Shown one piece after another: positions 11,425 through 19,956 of a DNA stretch of 64,000 nt (position 1 is its first letter; every line of letters begins with the position of its first letter). A program made the translations under genes and the position numbers. The notes below the pieces were generated by a model, which had not been told where the DNA came from, made no database searches, and saw only the letters and a list, made by a program, of their open reading frames with translations. Source of the DNA: Rhodoligotrophos defluvii. Lineage in GTDB: Bacteria; Pseudomonadota; Alphaproteobacteria; Rhizobiales; Im1. The DNA is taken from NCBI RefSeq assembly GCF_005281615.1, contig NZ_SZZM01000001.1, positions 248,272-312,271 on the forward strand. The letters are read 5' to 3'.

Positions 11425-11504
11425 CGTCACCGCCGGGGCCCCGACCCGGCGGTCCAGGGGTTGCGGATGCCCGGCTCGGTGCCAAGGCGCGGCCGGGCGT
11501 GACG
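11425..11504. repeat. Pair of palindromic intergenic elements (diverged)
   Basis: Two hairpin-forming elements in opposite orientation lie between the convergent-side ends of the FMN reductase region and phoX. The first runs from CGTCACCGCC to GGCGGTCCAGG. The second runs from GGATGCCCGG to CCGGGCGTGACG, with a longer internal loop. Flanks and layout match the other copies of the family, though stems and loops are more diverged. Confidence 0.65.
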
Positions 11505-11527
11505 ATGGTGCTCAATTCAGCTGGTAC

Positions 11528-13519
11528 TCAGGCGATCTTGCCGCCGTCCTGCTTCGTGATCACCACCACCGAGGGACGCACGGGCATGTCGTCGCGGAAG
11601 TCGGGCCAGCGGGTCGAGAGGTCCTCGTAATAGGAAGGCCGGCCGAACTTGTCCCAATCCTCGCCGCCATCGCCCGGGTGCTGCACGGCGACGAACATGG
11701 AGGTCATGTCCGGGGTGAGCAGCGGCCCGCACAGCTCCGCGCCTACCGGCACCCGGTAGAACAGCTTGGAGGTACCGCGCGCGGCGCCTTCGGTATCGAC
11801 CGCCCACAGGCCGTCGGTGCGGCCGGTGGCCTTGGGCGAGTTGCCATCGGTCGACACCCACAGACGTCCTTCCGCGTCGATGGCGCAGTTGTCGGGCATG
11901 CCGAACCAGCCGTTCTTGGTGGTTTCGGTGGAGAAGGTGGCCCCCACCTCGGCAATGGAAGGATCGCCGCAGCGCAGCAGGATCTCCCACCGGCCCTTCG
12001 TCGCGCTGAAGTCACCGCCGTCCTCGGCAATTTCGATGATGTGGCCGAAGGCGTTGTTCACGCGCGGATTGGCGGCATTCGCCTCCTTGCGCTTGGTGTT
12101 GTTGGTGAGCATCACATAGACGCGGCCATTCGCCCCGTTGGGCTGCACGTCCTCCGGCCGGTCCATGGGCGTTGCGCCGAGAAGGTCGGCGGCGCGGCGC
12201 GTCTCGATCAGCACATCCGCCTGGCTGTGAAAGCCATTGGCCTCGGTCAGCGGCCCCTGGCCGAAGACGAGCGGCAGCCAGTTCAGCGTGCCGTCATCCT
12301 CGAACTTGGCCACGTAGAGCGTGCCATCATCCAGGAGGTCCATGTTAGCAGCGCGGTCAGTCGGCTTGAAGGTGCCGGCGGTCACGAACTTGTAGACATA
12401 GTCGAAGCGCTCGTCGTCGCCGAGATAGAAGACGACCTTGCCATTGTCAGCCACGATCGACTCGGCGCCCTCGTGCTTGAAGCGGCCGAGCGCCGTGCGC
12501 TTCTTCGGCGTGGCATTGGGATCGAGGGCATCCACCTCGACGACCCAGCCGAAGCGGTTCGGCTCGTTCGGCTCCTTGCCGATGTCGAAGCGCTCGTGGA
12601 ACCTGCCCCAGCCATAGGTGCCATCAGGCACGCCCACGCGCTTGTAATTGGCGGCCTCACGGTGGCCCTCCGGCAGTTCGCCAATGAAATAGCCGTGAAA
12701 GTTCTCCTCGGCCATGATGTAGGTGCCCCAGGGCGTGACCCCGCCGGCGCAGTCGTTCACGGTGCCCAGCACCTTGCGCCCGCTCGGATCGGCCTTGGTC
12801 TGCATGCGCGGATGCCCTGCCGCCGGCCCGGTGATCTCCATTTCGGTTGCGGCAGTGATGCGTCGGTTATAGGGGCTGTCCTTCACCACCTGCCATTTGC
12901 CGTCCACCTTGCGGATCTCGACGATCGAGCCGCCATGGGCAGCCATCTCGATATCCACCCGCTTGGCATCGGGCTCGGCCACCTTGATCTCGCCGTCGAC
13001 GATGGTCACGATGCCCGGGAACATCAGATGCTCGTTGGTGTATTCGTGGTTGACCACGAGCAGCCCGTGCTGCGAGGAGCCGTTCAGCGGGATGAAGCCG
13101 ACATAGTCGCTGTTATAGCCGAACTGGCGGGCCTGGGCCTCGGGGGTCTGGTTGGCAGGGTCGAATGCGGGCGAGTCGGCGAAGATGGGGTCGCCCCAGC
13201 GCAGCAGGATGTCCGCATCATAGCCTTCGGCCACATGGTGGGTTTCATCCACTCCGGCCTCGACCTCGGTGAACATGAAGCGGGACGCCGTCGGCGCACT
13301 GGCCTTCGCGGTGCGGGCGGAGAGGAGCGCGATCGGGCTCACGGTCGCGGCGATGGCGGTCGCCGCGAGCGAGCCGGCAAGGAAGCCACGGCGGGAGAAG
13401 CGGGCGGCGATGATCTCGCCCATGGTGCGGTTCTTGGTGGGGTTGAGGCCTTGGCCATCCGCCTCCTCCAGGCGGCTGGTGCGAAAGACGTGGCGCCCAT
13501 CGGAAACGTGCTCGGTCAT
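11528..13519 (-). CDS. phoX: PhoX family phosphatase (DUF839), Tat-exported
   Basis: 663 residues. A twin-arginine signal (SRRGFLAG followed by a hydrophobic stretch, residues ~42-62) sits behind an N-terminal extension, as is usual for PhoX-type enzymes that fold with metal before export. The body shows family blocks such as LLVVNHEYTNEHLMFPG, NDCAGGVTPWGTY followed by EENFHGYF, and MPDNCAID with WVSTDGNSP. PhoX-type enzymes are calcium/iron-dependent phosphomonoesterases that free phosphate from organic phosphates in the periplasm. A PHO box 65 bp upstream indicates phosphate-starvation control. The next gene upstream, also on the minus strand, has its own PHO box. Confidence 0.92.
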   Translation of the reverse strand: MTEHVSDGRHVFRTSRLEEADGQGLNPTKNRTMGEIIAARFSRRGFLAGSLAATAIAATVSPIALLSARTAKASAPTASRFMFTEVEAGVDETHHVAEGYDADILLRWGDPIFADSPAFDPANQTPEAQARQFGYNSDYVGFIPLNGSSQHGLLVVNHEYTNEHLMFPGIVTIVDGEIKVAEPDAKRVDIEMAAHGGSIVEIRKVDGKWQVVKDSPYNRRITAATEMEITGPAAGHPRMQTKADPSGRKVLGTVNDCAGGVTPWGTYIMAEENFHGYFIGELPEGHREAANYKRVGVPDGTYGWGRFHERFDIGKEPNEPNRFGWVVEVDALDPNATPKKRTALGRFKHEGAESIVADNGKVVFYLGDDERFDYVYKFVTAGTFKPTDRAANMDLLDDGTLYVAKFEDDGTLNWLPLVFGQGPLTEANGFHSQADVLIETRRAADLLGATPMDRPEDVQPNGANGRVYVMLTNNTKRKEANAANPRVNNAFGHIIEIAEDGGDFSATKGRWEILLRCGDPSIAEVGATFSTETTKNGWFGMPDNCAIDAEGRLWVSTDGNSPKATGRTDGLWAVDTEGAARGTSKLFYRVPVGAELCGPLLTPDMTSMFVAVQHPGDGGEDWDKFGRPSYYEDLSTRWPDFRDDMPVRPSVVVITKQDGGKIA

Positions 13520-13583
13520 GGCAATGACACCTCGGCAGGCATGCGCTGTTTGGAATGACTCCAGACTGGATTAAGGCCTGCCC

Positions 13584-13601
13584 GTTACAGGTGCGTGACA
13601 G
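13584..13601 (-). promoter_or_regulatory. PHO box upstream of phoX
   Basis: On the minus strand the sequence reads CTGTCAC GCAC CTGTAAC. These are two heptamer direct repeats 11 bp apart, matching the PhoB-binding PHO box of alphaproteobacteria (CTGTCAT-N4-CTGTCAT/C). It ends 64 bp before the phoX start codon. Confidence 0.75.
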
Positions 13602-13657
13602 CTGGTCACGGGTGTTCTGCCCCGGCGCGGCGGGCGACCAGGCCGGGGCAGAACCGA

Positions 13658-15016
13658 TCATTCCGCCTTCAGGAACTCGCCCACCTCGAGCAGCACGAAT
13701 TCGTTGTCGTCCGCCTTGTCGGTGGTACGGCCGGCCGAGAAGGGCAAGTTGTTATCGTTGCCGACCACGATATGCGCGTCGTCGATGACGTCCACGTTCT
13801 CGATCGTGACGAAGGGCATGGTATAGACACCCCCGCTGGCACCCTGCCGCGCCTTGCCGTTCGGGTCCTTGATGGCCAGGAGGTCTATATAGCCGATCTT
13901 GCGCACCGGCTCGCCCTTGCCGTCCGCGGTGAGCGCAATCTTGTAGATGCGCTTGAAGGCAGCCGGTTTGTCGAAGCAGTCGGGCTGCGGATTGGCGGGG
14001 TCGGCGCAGGCCTTGTCGGCCATACCGGCGCCGTTGTCACGCTCGATCACCAGGCCGGTCGTCTCGTTAATCATGTTGAAATCGCCGATCGCCTCCCCGC
14101 CTTTCGACAAGGGATAGGTCCAAGAGCGGCCGGTCCAGTCGCCCTTGGCGATATCGAATTCGATGATGCGCAGCGCCGGGTTGCCGTCGACGGTCTCGAC
14201 ATTGCCCTCAGCGGTGAACAGCGGCGCTTCCAAGAGCGCATAGAGCCGGTTGCCATCGGGCGAGATGGCCATGCCCTCATAGCCGCCCGAGCGCTTGAGG
14301 TTGAAGCTCGGCATGGGGGCCTTCGGGTTGGCCGGGGTGGTGAGCGTGGGATGGTCCGGCGACTTGACGGGCTTGCCGTCCACCATGGTCTCGTGCACCG
14401 CCTGGAGCCGGCCCTGCCGGTCCACTTTCAGCAGATAGGGACCGAACTCGTCGCCGATCCAGAACCCATCGGCCACGGGCTGGATTGATTCGATGTCGAA
14501 ATCGGCACCGGTGAGGTAGCGGGCATTTGCGCCTTCCATGGCGATCGGGAACGGCACGACTTTGTCGGGATCGGTCAGGAACACGGTATCGAGACGCTCG
14601 ACCCCGCCGTTCTGCCAATCCAAGCGGATGTGATGCAGCATCAGCGCGGCGTCGGACGAATTGAGCTTGTTGCCGAAGCCATTGTCGGACAGTACCCAGA
14701 AGGTGCCGTCATCCATGGCTTTGATCCCGGAGAAGCCCTGCAGCGGCTGCCCATCGAGCGGCAGCTTCACGTGGGTCACCCGGGCGCTGTCCTTGCCCGG
14801 CACTGTGCCCAGCGCCTCGGCGCGCTTCCGGTCGGGCGTGGTGAACTTGCCCGCCTGCTTCAGGTGCTCGGGCGCATCGGCCGGCGCGGGTACGGTGCTG
14901 TTGGCGGGAAGCACCGCCTGGCCGGCGAGAGTGGCCGGATATTCCTTCTCCTCGGCAAGCACCGGGCTGGCCAAGGCAATGGCAATAGCAGTCGCTGACA
15001 ACAATGCTGCACGCAT
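13658..15016 (-). CDS. Secreted phytase-like / esterase-like protein (Phytase-like domain)
   Basis: 452 residues with a clear signal peptide (residues 1-21, cleavage near VLAEE). The mature protein is a single beta-propeller-type phytase-like domain, with GFSGIKAMDDGTFWVLSDNG, IGDEFGPYLLKVD and GYEGMAISPDGNRLYALLEAPL as the recognisable blades. Family members are called phytase-like or esterase-like; the substrate is not established, but a phosphoester is likely here because a PHO box precedes the gene and phoX follows it. GAGGGG lies 8 nt before the chosen ATG, and the longer in-frame start would bury the signal peptide. Confidence 0.88.
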   Translation of the reverse strand: MRAALLSATAIAIALASPVLAEEKEYPATLAGQAVLPANSTVPAPADAPEHLKQAGKFTTPDRKRAEALGTVPGKDSARVTHVKLPLDGQPLQGFSGIKAMDDGTFWVLSDNGFGNKLNSSDAALMLHHIRLDWQNGGVERLDTVFLTDPDKVVPFPIAMEGANARYLTGADFDIESIQPVADGFWIGDEFGPYLLKVDRQGRLQAVHETMVDGKPVKSPDHPTLTTPANPKAPMPSFNLKRSGGYEGMAISPDGNRLYALLEAPLFTAEGNVETVDGNPALRIIEFDIAKGDWTGRSWTYPLSKGGEAIGDFNMINETTGLVIERDNGAGMADKACADPANPQPDCFDKPAAFKRIYKIALTADGKGEPVRKIGYIDLLAIKDPNGKARQGASGGVYTMPFVTIENVDVIDDAHIVVGNDNNLPFSAGRTTDKADDNEFVLLEVGEFLKAE

Positions 15017-15072
15017 GTCGAACCCCTCATGAGACCTGTTCGTGGACGGGTCAGGAGGATTCGCGGCTTTGA

Positions 15073-15090
15073 ATGTCAGGTGCTTGACAG
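15073..15090 (-). promoter_or_regulatory. PHO box upstream of the phytase-like gene
   Basis: On the minus strand the sequence reads CTGTCAA GCAC CTGACAT, again two heptamers 11 bp apart and with the same GCAC spacer as the box before phoX. It lies 56 bp before the start codon, a normal position for PhoB activation. Confidence 0.75.
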
Positions 15091-15139
15091 GGCGGTGAAG
15101 GTTGAATGACGAACAAGCCTCGCGAATGTGGGAAGGCAC

Positions 15140-15649
15140 TCACCCCACCGGCCCGGTCGCGGAGAAAGCGGCATGGAAGCTGACAAGGCCGCGTGGCATG
15201 ACCGGTCCGAACGACAGTGCCAGCAAATAATCCGCCGGGACCTCCGGCGCGTGAAGTTGAGGCGCGGCGCGAAAGCCAAAGCGCTGATAGTAGCCGGGCG
15301 AGCCGACGAGCACGCAACCGCCAGAGCCGATCTCACGCAGACGAGCAAGTCCAGTCTCTATCAGACTGCGACCTATTCCGAGGCGCTGCCGATCCGGCCG
15401 TACGGCGACGGGACCGAGGCAATGCCAGTCGCTCTCTCGATTGTCGATTGTCACCGGCGAGAAGGCGATCTGGCCAATGATCTGCTCGTCCTCTTCCGCC
15501 ACTAGTGCGAGCACCGCACCACCGCCGCGCCAAAGCGCATCGGCGATGAATGGCTCATGACCGCTGCTATAGGGTTGCCCGCGAAAGGCCGCTGTCACTA
15601 CGTCATGGACAGCCGCCCCGTCAGCATTCCTTTGGTCACGAATGATCAT
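15140..15649 (-). CDS. GNAT family N-acetyltransferase
   Basis: 169 residues. The acetyl-CoA-binding motif A is LGPVAVRPDRQRLGIGRSLIE (the R-x-x-G-x-G/A pyrophosphate loop is RQRLGIG), and GYYQRFGF is the usual C-terminal block of the YhbS-like branch. It acetylates a small molecule or protein that cannot be inferred from the context. The start is supported by the family's short first strand (MIIRDQRNADG). Confidence 0.9.
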   Translation of the reverse strand: MIIRDQRNADGAAVHDVVTAAFRGQPYSSGHEPFIADALWRGGGAVLALVAEEDEQIIGQIAFSPVTIDNRESDWHCLGPVAVRPDRQRLGIGRSLIETGLARLREIGSGGCVLVGSPGYYQRFGFRAAPQLHAPEVPADYLLALSFGPVMPRGLVSFHAAFSATGPVG

Positions 15650-15688
15650 CAGGAGCCCCCTGGCGCCGTGTTCCCCGCAGCGTTCCCA

Positions 15689-16480
15689 TCAGTTCCCGAG
15701 CGCGACCTGTTCGGCTTCCCTGTCGAGCGGTTGGCCAAGGCCGGCCTGGCGCAGATAGGCGGCCATCGGCCCGTCGTCCCCCGCGGGCACGTATTCCGCG
15801 CTGCTCGTGGGTTCCAGTGTGGCGAAGGTCACCTGCCAATCGCCGTCATCCCGGCAGGCGACCGCCTCGCGGCGGACTTGGCTGTCGCTGACGGTGAACT
15901 CCCGGCACAGGCTGCCGTCGGGCCGCTTGAAGCTGGCGATGGCACGCAGCGTACCCGCGGGGGTTGACTGCTCGGCGCCTGAAGGCAGCGTGCCGAGATT
16001 GGCAAGGATCTCGGGGTGATCGAGGCTGGCAAGCAGGCCTGCTTGCTCCGGTGGCTCCGCAGACCCCTCGAGCCGCTGGCCGCCCAGCGCGCCGAGGCCG
16101 AGGCCGATCACCAGAGCGATGGAGGCGGCCAGGGCAGCCTTGCGCGATGAGTGGCGTGCCGGACGCTCAGCGGACGCCCGCGCTGGTGGCGGAGCCGGCG
16201 GGATCGGTGACGCCGGCTTGTCTGCTGGCTGGCCCTGGCCGGCAATGGCGCTGCGCACAGCGGCCTCGAGTTCCGGCGGCACCGGGGTCGACGGGGTGTG
16301 CGAGAACGCCTCACGCGCCAGATGCCTGCTTCTGATGAATGCAACCACCCGCGCGACCAGGCCCGGATCTTCCGTCATCGCCCCCTCGATCGCAAGGGCG
16401 ACCTTCTCGTCCAGCTGGCCGTCTGCATAGGCCATCAGGGTCTCGTCACTGAAATGGAGCCGAGCCTGTCGCTGGTCCAT
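15689..16480 (-). CDS. Transmembrane anti-sigma factor
   Basis: 263 residues. The N-terminal cytoplasmic region FSDETLMAYADGQLDEKVA is the typical anti-sigma opening, but without the zinc-binding HxxxCxxC signature. A Pro/Ala-rich linker follows, then one transmembrane helix (about residues 117-135) and an extracytoplasmic domain with two cysteines (LCREF, VACRDD). It lies 11 bp downstream of the ECF sigma gene and should hold that sigma at the membrane until a signal arrives. Confidence 0.85.
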   Translation of the reverse strand: MDQRQARLHFSDETLMAYADGQLDEKVALAIEGAMTEDPGLVARVVAFIRSRHLAREAFSHTPSTPVPPELEAAVRSAIAGQGQPADKPASPIPPAPPPARASAERPARHSSRKAALAASIALVIGLGLGALGGQRLEGSAEPPEQAGLLASLDHPEILANLGTLPSGAEQSTPAGTLRAIASFKRPDGSLCREFTVSDSQVRREAVACRDDGDWQVTFATLEPTSSAEYVPAGDDGPMAAYLRQAGLGQPLDREAEQVALGN

Positions 16481-16491
16481 GAGCCTGTTCC

Positions 16492-17052
16492 CTATCTGCG
16501 TGTCGGCTGGCCTCCATTCGTCAGCTCAAGCAAGCGCTTGCGTGCCCGTGCCAGCCGGCTCATCACCGTTCCAACCGGCACACCCAAGATGTCGGCCGCC
16601 TCTCGGTACGTCATGTCTTGTCCACAGACAAGCAAAAGCACCTCCTGCTGATCCGGCGGCAGCAGATCGATCGCACGGCAGACCTCGGCCAGCTCGAAGC
16701 GCGACATGATCTGCGGCTCGGCATCGGGCGCAGCCACCTCGGCCGCGGCGTCGTCCTGCCCGGACACCAGCTCCACCTTCTGCCGACGGACAACGTCGAT
16801 CCAGTGATTGCGCAGGATGCGGAAGACCCAGGCATCGAACCGGGTTCCCGGAGTCCAGCTCTCGGCCGCGGCCAGAGCGCGGACACAGGCATCCTGGACC
16901 AGATCATCGGCCATCGCGGGCGACCGGCACAGGAGCAGCGCATAATGGCGCAGTCTCGGCAGCAGACAAACGAGATCATGCGCGATGCTTGATCCTGGTG
17001 CTTCCTTGTCTTCCAGAGAAAACGCTACGCTCACGCGTTTATTCCCGTTCAC
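16492..17052 (-). CDS. RNA polymerase sigma factor, ECF subfamily
   Basis: 186 residues with only regions 2 and 4, as expected for ECF sigmas. Region 2 contains DDLVQDACVRAL and FDAWVFRILRNHWID. Region 4 has LPPDQQEVLLLV and the helix-turn-helix MTYREAADILGVPVGTVMSRL. It pairs with the downstream anti-sigma gene. The divergent subtilase gene, about 160 bp away, is a plausible target. The first start is a GTG; a second GTG at 17034 has a better Shine-Dalgarno (GGGA 8 nt upstream). Confidence 0.92.
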   Translation of the reverse strand: MNGNKRVSVAFSLEDKEAPGSSIAHDLVCLLPRLRHYALLLCRSPAMADDLVQDACVRALAAAESWTPGTRFDAWVFRILRNHWIDVVRRQKVELVSGQDDAAAEVAAPDAEPQIMSRFELAEVCRAIDLLPPDQQEVLLLVCGQDMTYREAADILGVPVGTVMSRLARARKRLLELTNGGQPTRR

Positions 17053-17209
17053 TGCATTGCCTTGTCTTGACTCATGGGCGTCGGCTGGCGTCCACTCCGC
17101 CTGGAGCTAATAGCCGCTTGGCCCGTTAACGTTCCTGAGATGGCGCTCGATGCACCGCTTCGCCGCAGTGCGCGTCGCCCGTCCCGCTGTGTTATCTCAC
17201 GGAGACCGC

Positions 17210-19018
17210 ATGCTCCGCTATTCCCTTGCTCTGGCTTGTATCGCGGCGCTGGCCGTTGCGTTGCCTTCCCTTCCGCGCTTTTCCGAAAAGAACGGCACAA
17301 GCCTGGTTTTCGATGCATCGCCGGCCTTCGCGAAAGGAAATGGCGGGGGCAAGGGCGGCGGTGGTGCTGGTAAAGGTGGCGGCGCCGGTGCTGGCAAGGG
17401 CGGGGGTGCCGGTGCGGGAAAAGGTGGCGGCGCTGGTGTCGGTAAAGGCGGCGGTGCTGGTGCAGGTAAAGGCGGCGGTGCTGGTGTCGGTAAAGGCGGC
17501 GGGGCTGGTGTCGGTAAAGGCGGCGGGGCTGGTGTCGGTAAAGGCGGCGGCGCTGGTGCAGGTAAAGGCGGCGGTCCCGGCAAGGGCGGTAATGGCCATG
17601 GCAAGGGCGGGGCGGGAAAAGGTGCTGCTTCGGCTAGCAAGGGCGCGAGCAACGGTGTTGCCAAAGGCGCAACTTCAGCCGCCGCCTCGGCCGTCTCGGC
17701 CGCGCCGGGGAATCGGGCGACCCGCAGCGTCACGGCTCCGCTGTCCAGCCGCTCGGTCCGGACAGCGGTGCCGAATGCCACGACCCCTTTGTCTACCCCG
17801 CAGCGCGCTCAGCCCTCGGTGCAGCCGGCCGATGCGCAGATGCAGGCCACCGTTACGCCAGCGGCGGAAATGCGAGCTCAGCTGGGCGCCCACTCCCCGC
17901 GGGAAATCGTGGCCAGCGGCCTTACCGAGCAGGACCTGCAGCGGCTGTCCACACGAGGGTTCCGGGTCGAGACGAGCTCCGCAGGACGGATCGGTCCCAA
18001 GCTCGTGCGCTTACAGATCCCACGCGGCCATTCCCTGGAACAGGCCCGCTATGCCGTTCGGGAGGTGAATGGCAGTGCAACAACCGAGCTCGACTATCTC
18101 TATTTCCTCGATGGCGAGGCCAGCTGTACCAGTGGTGATTGCAGCCGGCGGCAGAGCGTCGGGTGGCGTGCCGCTCAGGCGATCGCCTGCGGGACGGTGG
18201 GGAAGATCGGCCTCATCGACACCCGTATCGATCTACAGGACCCCTCCCTCACGGGGCGCGACATCGAGGTCGTGGTTGCACGGCGCAGCGACACACGCCC
18301 GGCCGATGCCGGGCACGGCACGGCGGTGGCGGCGCTGCTGGTCGGGCAGGGAGATCTCTCCGGCCTCGTTCCCGAAGCGGCACTGGTGGCTGCTGACGCA
18401 TTCTATCGCGGGCCCGATGACGAGCGGGCCAGGACCGATGTGGTCACCCTGGTGCAGGCGATCGAGATGCTGGCGGAAAAGGGCGTGCAGGTGATCAACC
18501 TCAGCCTTTCCGGGCCGGACAGCCCGATCTTGCGGCAGGCGGTCGCGGCGGCCCTACAAGCCAAGATCGTGCTGGTTGCGGCCGTGGGCAACGAAGGGCC
18601 GCATGCGCCTGCCTCCTACCCTGCCGCCTATGACGGGGTTATCGCGGTCACCGCGATCGATCGGGAAGGAAATATCTATCCGCGAGCCAATCAGGGCGCC
18701 TATGTGGACCTGTCCGCCCCCGGCGTGGACCTGGTGCTGGCTGGCGGCGGCGGTGGCCAGGCGCTTCGGTCAGGGTCATCCTATGCCGCACCTTTCGCCA
18801 CGGCAGCCGCCGCGCAGCTGCTGGGATTTATGCCAGACCTGCCACCAGCACGCATCCGCTCCGTCCTGGCCACGTACAGCGTGGACCTGGGCGCTCCCGG
18901 CCGCGATCCCGTGTTTGGCGACGGGCTGGTGCAGGTCGGCGCCCTGTGCAGGGCCGCTGAGACGCGGTTTGCCTTGTCCGGGCGCGGAATGGAACAGATG
19001 CCCGCGGCCAAGCCCTAA
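17210..19018 (+). CDS. Secreted S8 (subtilisin-like) serine protease with a glycine-rich repeat region
   Basis: 602 residues: a signal peptide (1-~25), a Gly/Lys-rich region made of eight copies of GKGGGAGx (residues ~54-117), a low-complexity Ala/Ser linker, a possible prodomain (~220-310), and a subtilisin domain with the full triad: Asp in GLIDTRIDL, His in GHGTAVAAL and Ser in GSSYAAPFA. A C-terminal cysteine pairs with CTSGDC-type residues before the domain. GGAG lies 5 nt before the chosen ATG. The divergent ECF sigma/anti-sigma pair probably controls it. The repeat may anchor the protein at the surface or let it aggregate, but this is inference. Confidence 0.88.
   Translation: MLRYSLALACIAALAVALPSLPRFSEKNGTSLVFDASPAFAKGNGGGKGGGGAGKGGGAGAGKGGGAGAGKGGGAGVGKGGGAGAGKGGGAGVGKGGGAGVGKGGGAGVGKGGGAGAGKGGGPGKGGNGHGKGGAGKGAASASKGASNGVAKGATSAAASAVSAAPGNRATRSVTAPLSSRSVRTAVPNATTPLSTPQRAQPSVQPADAQMQATVTPAAEMRAQLGAHSPREIVASGLTEQDLQRLSTRGFRVETSSAGRIGPKLVRLQIPRGHSLEQARYAVREVNGSATTELDYLYFLDGEASCTSGDCSRRQSVGWRAAQAIACGTVGKIGLIDTRIDLQDPSLTGRDIEVVVARRSDTRPADAGHGTAVAALLVGQGDLSGLVPEAALVAADAFYRGPDDERARTDVVTLVQAIEMLAEKGVQVINLSLSGPDSPILRQAVAAALQAKIVLVAAVGNEGPHAPASYPAAYDGVIAVTAIDREGNIYPRANQGAYVDLSAPGVDLVLAGGGGGQALRSGSSYAAPFATAAAAQLLGFMPDLPPARIRSVLATYSVDLGAPGRDPVFGDGLVQVGALCRAAETRFALSGRGMEQMPAAKP
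17369..17584 (+). repeat. 24-bp tandem repeat encoding GKGGGAGx
   Basis: Eight full 24-bp units plus a partial ninth lie inside the subtilase gene and encode GKGGGAGA or GKGGGAGV. Units differ at a few third positions and at the final residue. Copy number is likely to vary between strains. The repeat also keeps other frames open, which creates false antisense reading frames. Confidence 0.9.
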
Positions 19019-19084
19019 GCTCACGGCACGTCAGCCGCATCGGATGCCATTCCGGCTCACGGTGACGCAAAGAAAGAAACGCGT

Positions 19085-19118
19085 TGAAAAAAGGCCGGCT
19101 GAATGCCGGCCTTTGCCC
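19085..19118. terminator. Bidirectional terminator between the subtilase gene and a small His/Tyr-rich gene
   Basis: A 7-bp stem GGCCGGC/GCCGGCC with loop TGAAT (19093-19111) is flanked by a run of A on the left and TTT on the right, so it can act on both strands. It sits in the gap between the convergent ends at 19018 and 19123. Confidence 0.7.
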
Positions 19119-19122
19119 GGAT

Positions 19123-19314
19123 TCACCAGTGGTGATGGTGATCCACCGGCCAGTGATAGTAGGGGTCCTGATGGTTGTCAAAAAGCGCATCAAAGATGCG
19201 GCCGGGGATCGAGAGCAGCTCGTTCACGGCTCTGCCGATGACACCACAATGGCGGTCGCGGTAATCGTCATAGGGGCCCTGGTAGCCGCGGTAGTGGTGA
19301 TATTGGTATGACAT
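19123..19314 (-). CDS. Small Tyr/His-rich protein, 63 residues
   Basis: A short protein with tyrosine- and histidine-rich ends (MSYQYHHYRGYQGPYDDYRD at the start and HWPVDHHHHW at the end) around a helix with VIGRAVNELLSIPGRIFDALF. There is no signal peptide. GGAG lies about 10 nt before the ATG and a terminator follows the stop. The next gene upstream also ends in a Tyr/His-rich tail, so the two may bind the same metal or partner. No family was recognised. Confidence 0.6.
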   Translation of the reverse strand: MSYQYHHYRGYQGPYDDYRDRHCGVIGRAVNELLSIPGRIFDALFDNHQDPYYHWPVDHHHHW

Positions 19315-19470
19315 AATTCAAAAGCTCCACATGGCCATGAAAACGGCACGTGGCAGGTAGTTTCTGAATCCGGCCTAATTGTGGTGCCTTAGAGATGGAA
19401 CTCTCAACAAAGAGGGGCCGGCAGGATGCCGGCTGGAGTTAGTTGCTCATTGCAGACGATCGCTACCGGT

Positions 19471-19956
19471 TCAGAAGTGGTGGTAGTCTGAATGGTGATA
19501 GCCCTCGTGATATCCTTCGCGGAACGCTTGAGCCGTATCTCCTAGGGTGTTTCCGACAGCCTGAGCTGCTTGCCCCGCTACCTGCCCAGCGGCATTGACG
19601 GCTTGCCCGGCAGCACCGATGGCCGCCCCGGCCACATGGCCAGCGGTGTTCACCGCCGCGCCTGCGGCGTGGGCGACAGCACTTCCCGCGGCCTGGGCTG
19701 CGGTGCCTATCCCGTGAACGGCCGCTCCCGCCGCATGCCCAACGGCGTTGACGGCCTGCCCGGTGGCATCGATAGCGGCCCCTGCCGCGTGGCCAGCCGC
19801 ATTGACAACGACTCCTGCCGCGTGCCCGGCGGCATGCACGGCATCTTGGGCGACCTCCGGTATCTTGTCGGGCAGCGCCACTGTCGTGCCGAATATGTTG
19901 CCCAGGCCGTAGAATACGTCTTTAACAAAATCACCTAAGTGGCTAAATATACCCAT
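19471..19956 (-). CDS. Alanine/glycine-rich repeat protein with a His/Tyr tail
   Basis: 161 residues. After a short amphipathic N-terminus (MGIFSHLGDFVKDVFYGLGN), residues ~40-140 are built from 11- and 7-residue units that each end in Gly, for example HAAGAAIDATG and QAVNAVG. This should give a long amphipathic or LEA-like helix, possibly membrane-associating. The C-terminus is rich in Tyr and His (EGYHEGYHHSDYHHF). AGGAG precedes the ATG. Function unknown; stress protection or membrane association is a guess from composition. Confidence 0.7.
   Translation of the reverse strand: MGIFSHLGDFVKDVFYGLGNIFGTTVALPDKIPEVAQDAVHAAGHAAGVVVNAAGHAAGAAIDATGQAVNAVGHAAGAAVHGIGTAAQAAGSAVAHAAGAAVNTAGHVAGAAIGAAGQAVNAAGQVAGQAAQAVGNTLGDTAQAFREGYHEGYHHSDYHHF

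Noticed and set aside
17053-17209. EcfG/ECF-type promoter (GGAAC at minus 17135-17131)
   Set aside because: A GGAAC is present but no CGTT lies at the required 18-19 bp spacing, so I do not call a promoter.
17369-17584. CRISPR-like array
   Set aside because: The 24-bp units are contiguous and in frame with no spacers; they encode a protein repeat.
17218-17781. Proline-rich minus-strand frame opposite the subtilase repeat
   Set aside because: PAPPPLP units are the complement of the GKGGGAG repeat, not a real protein.
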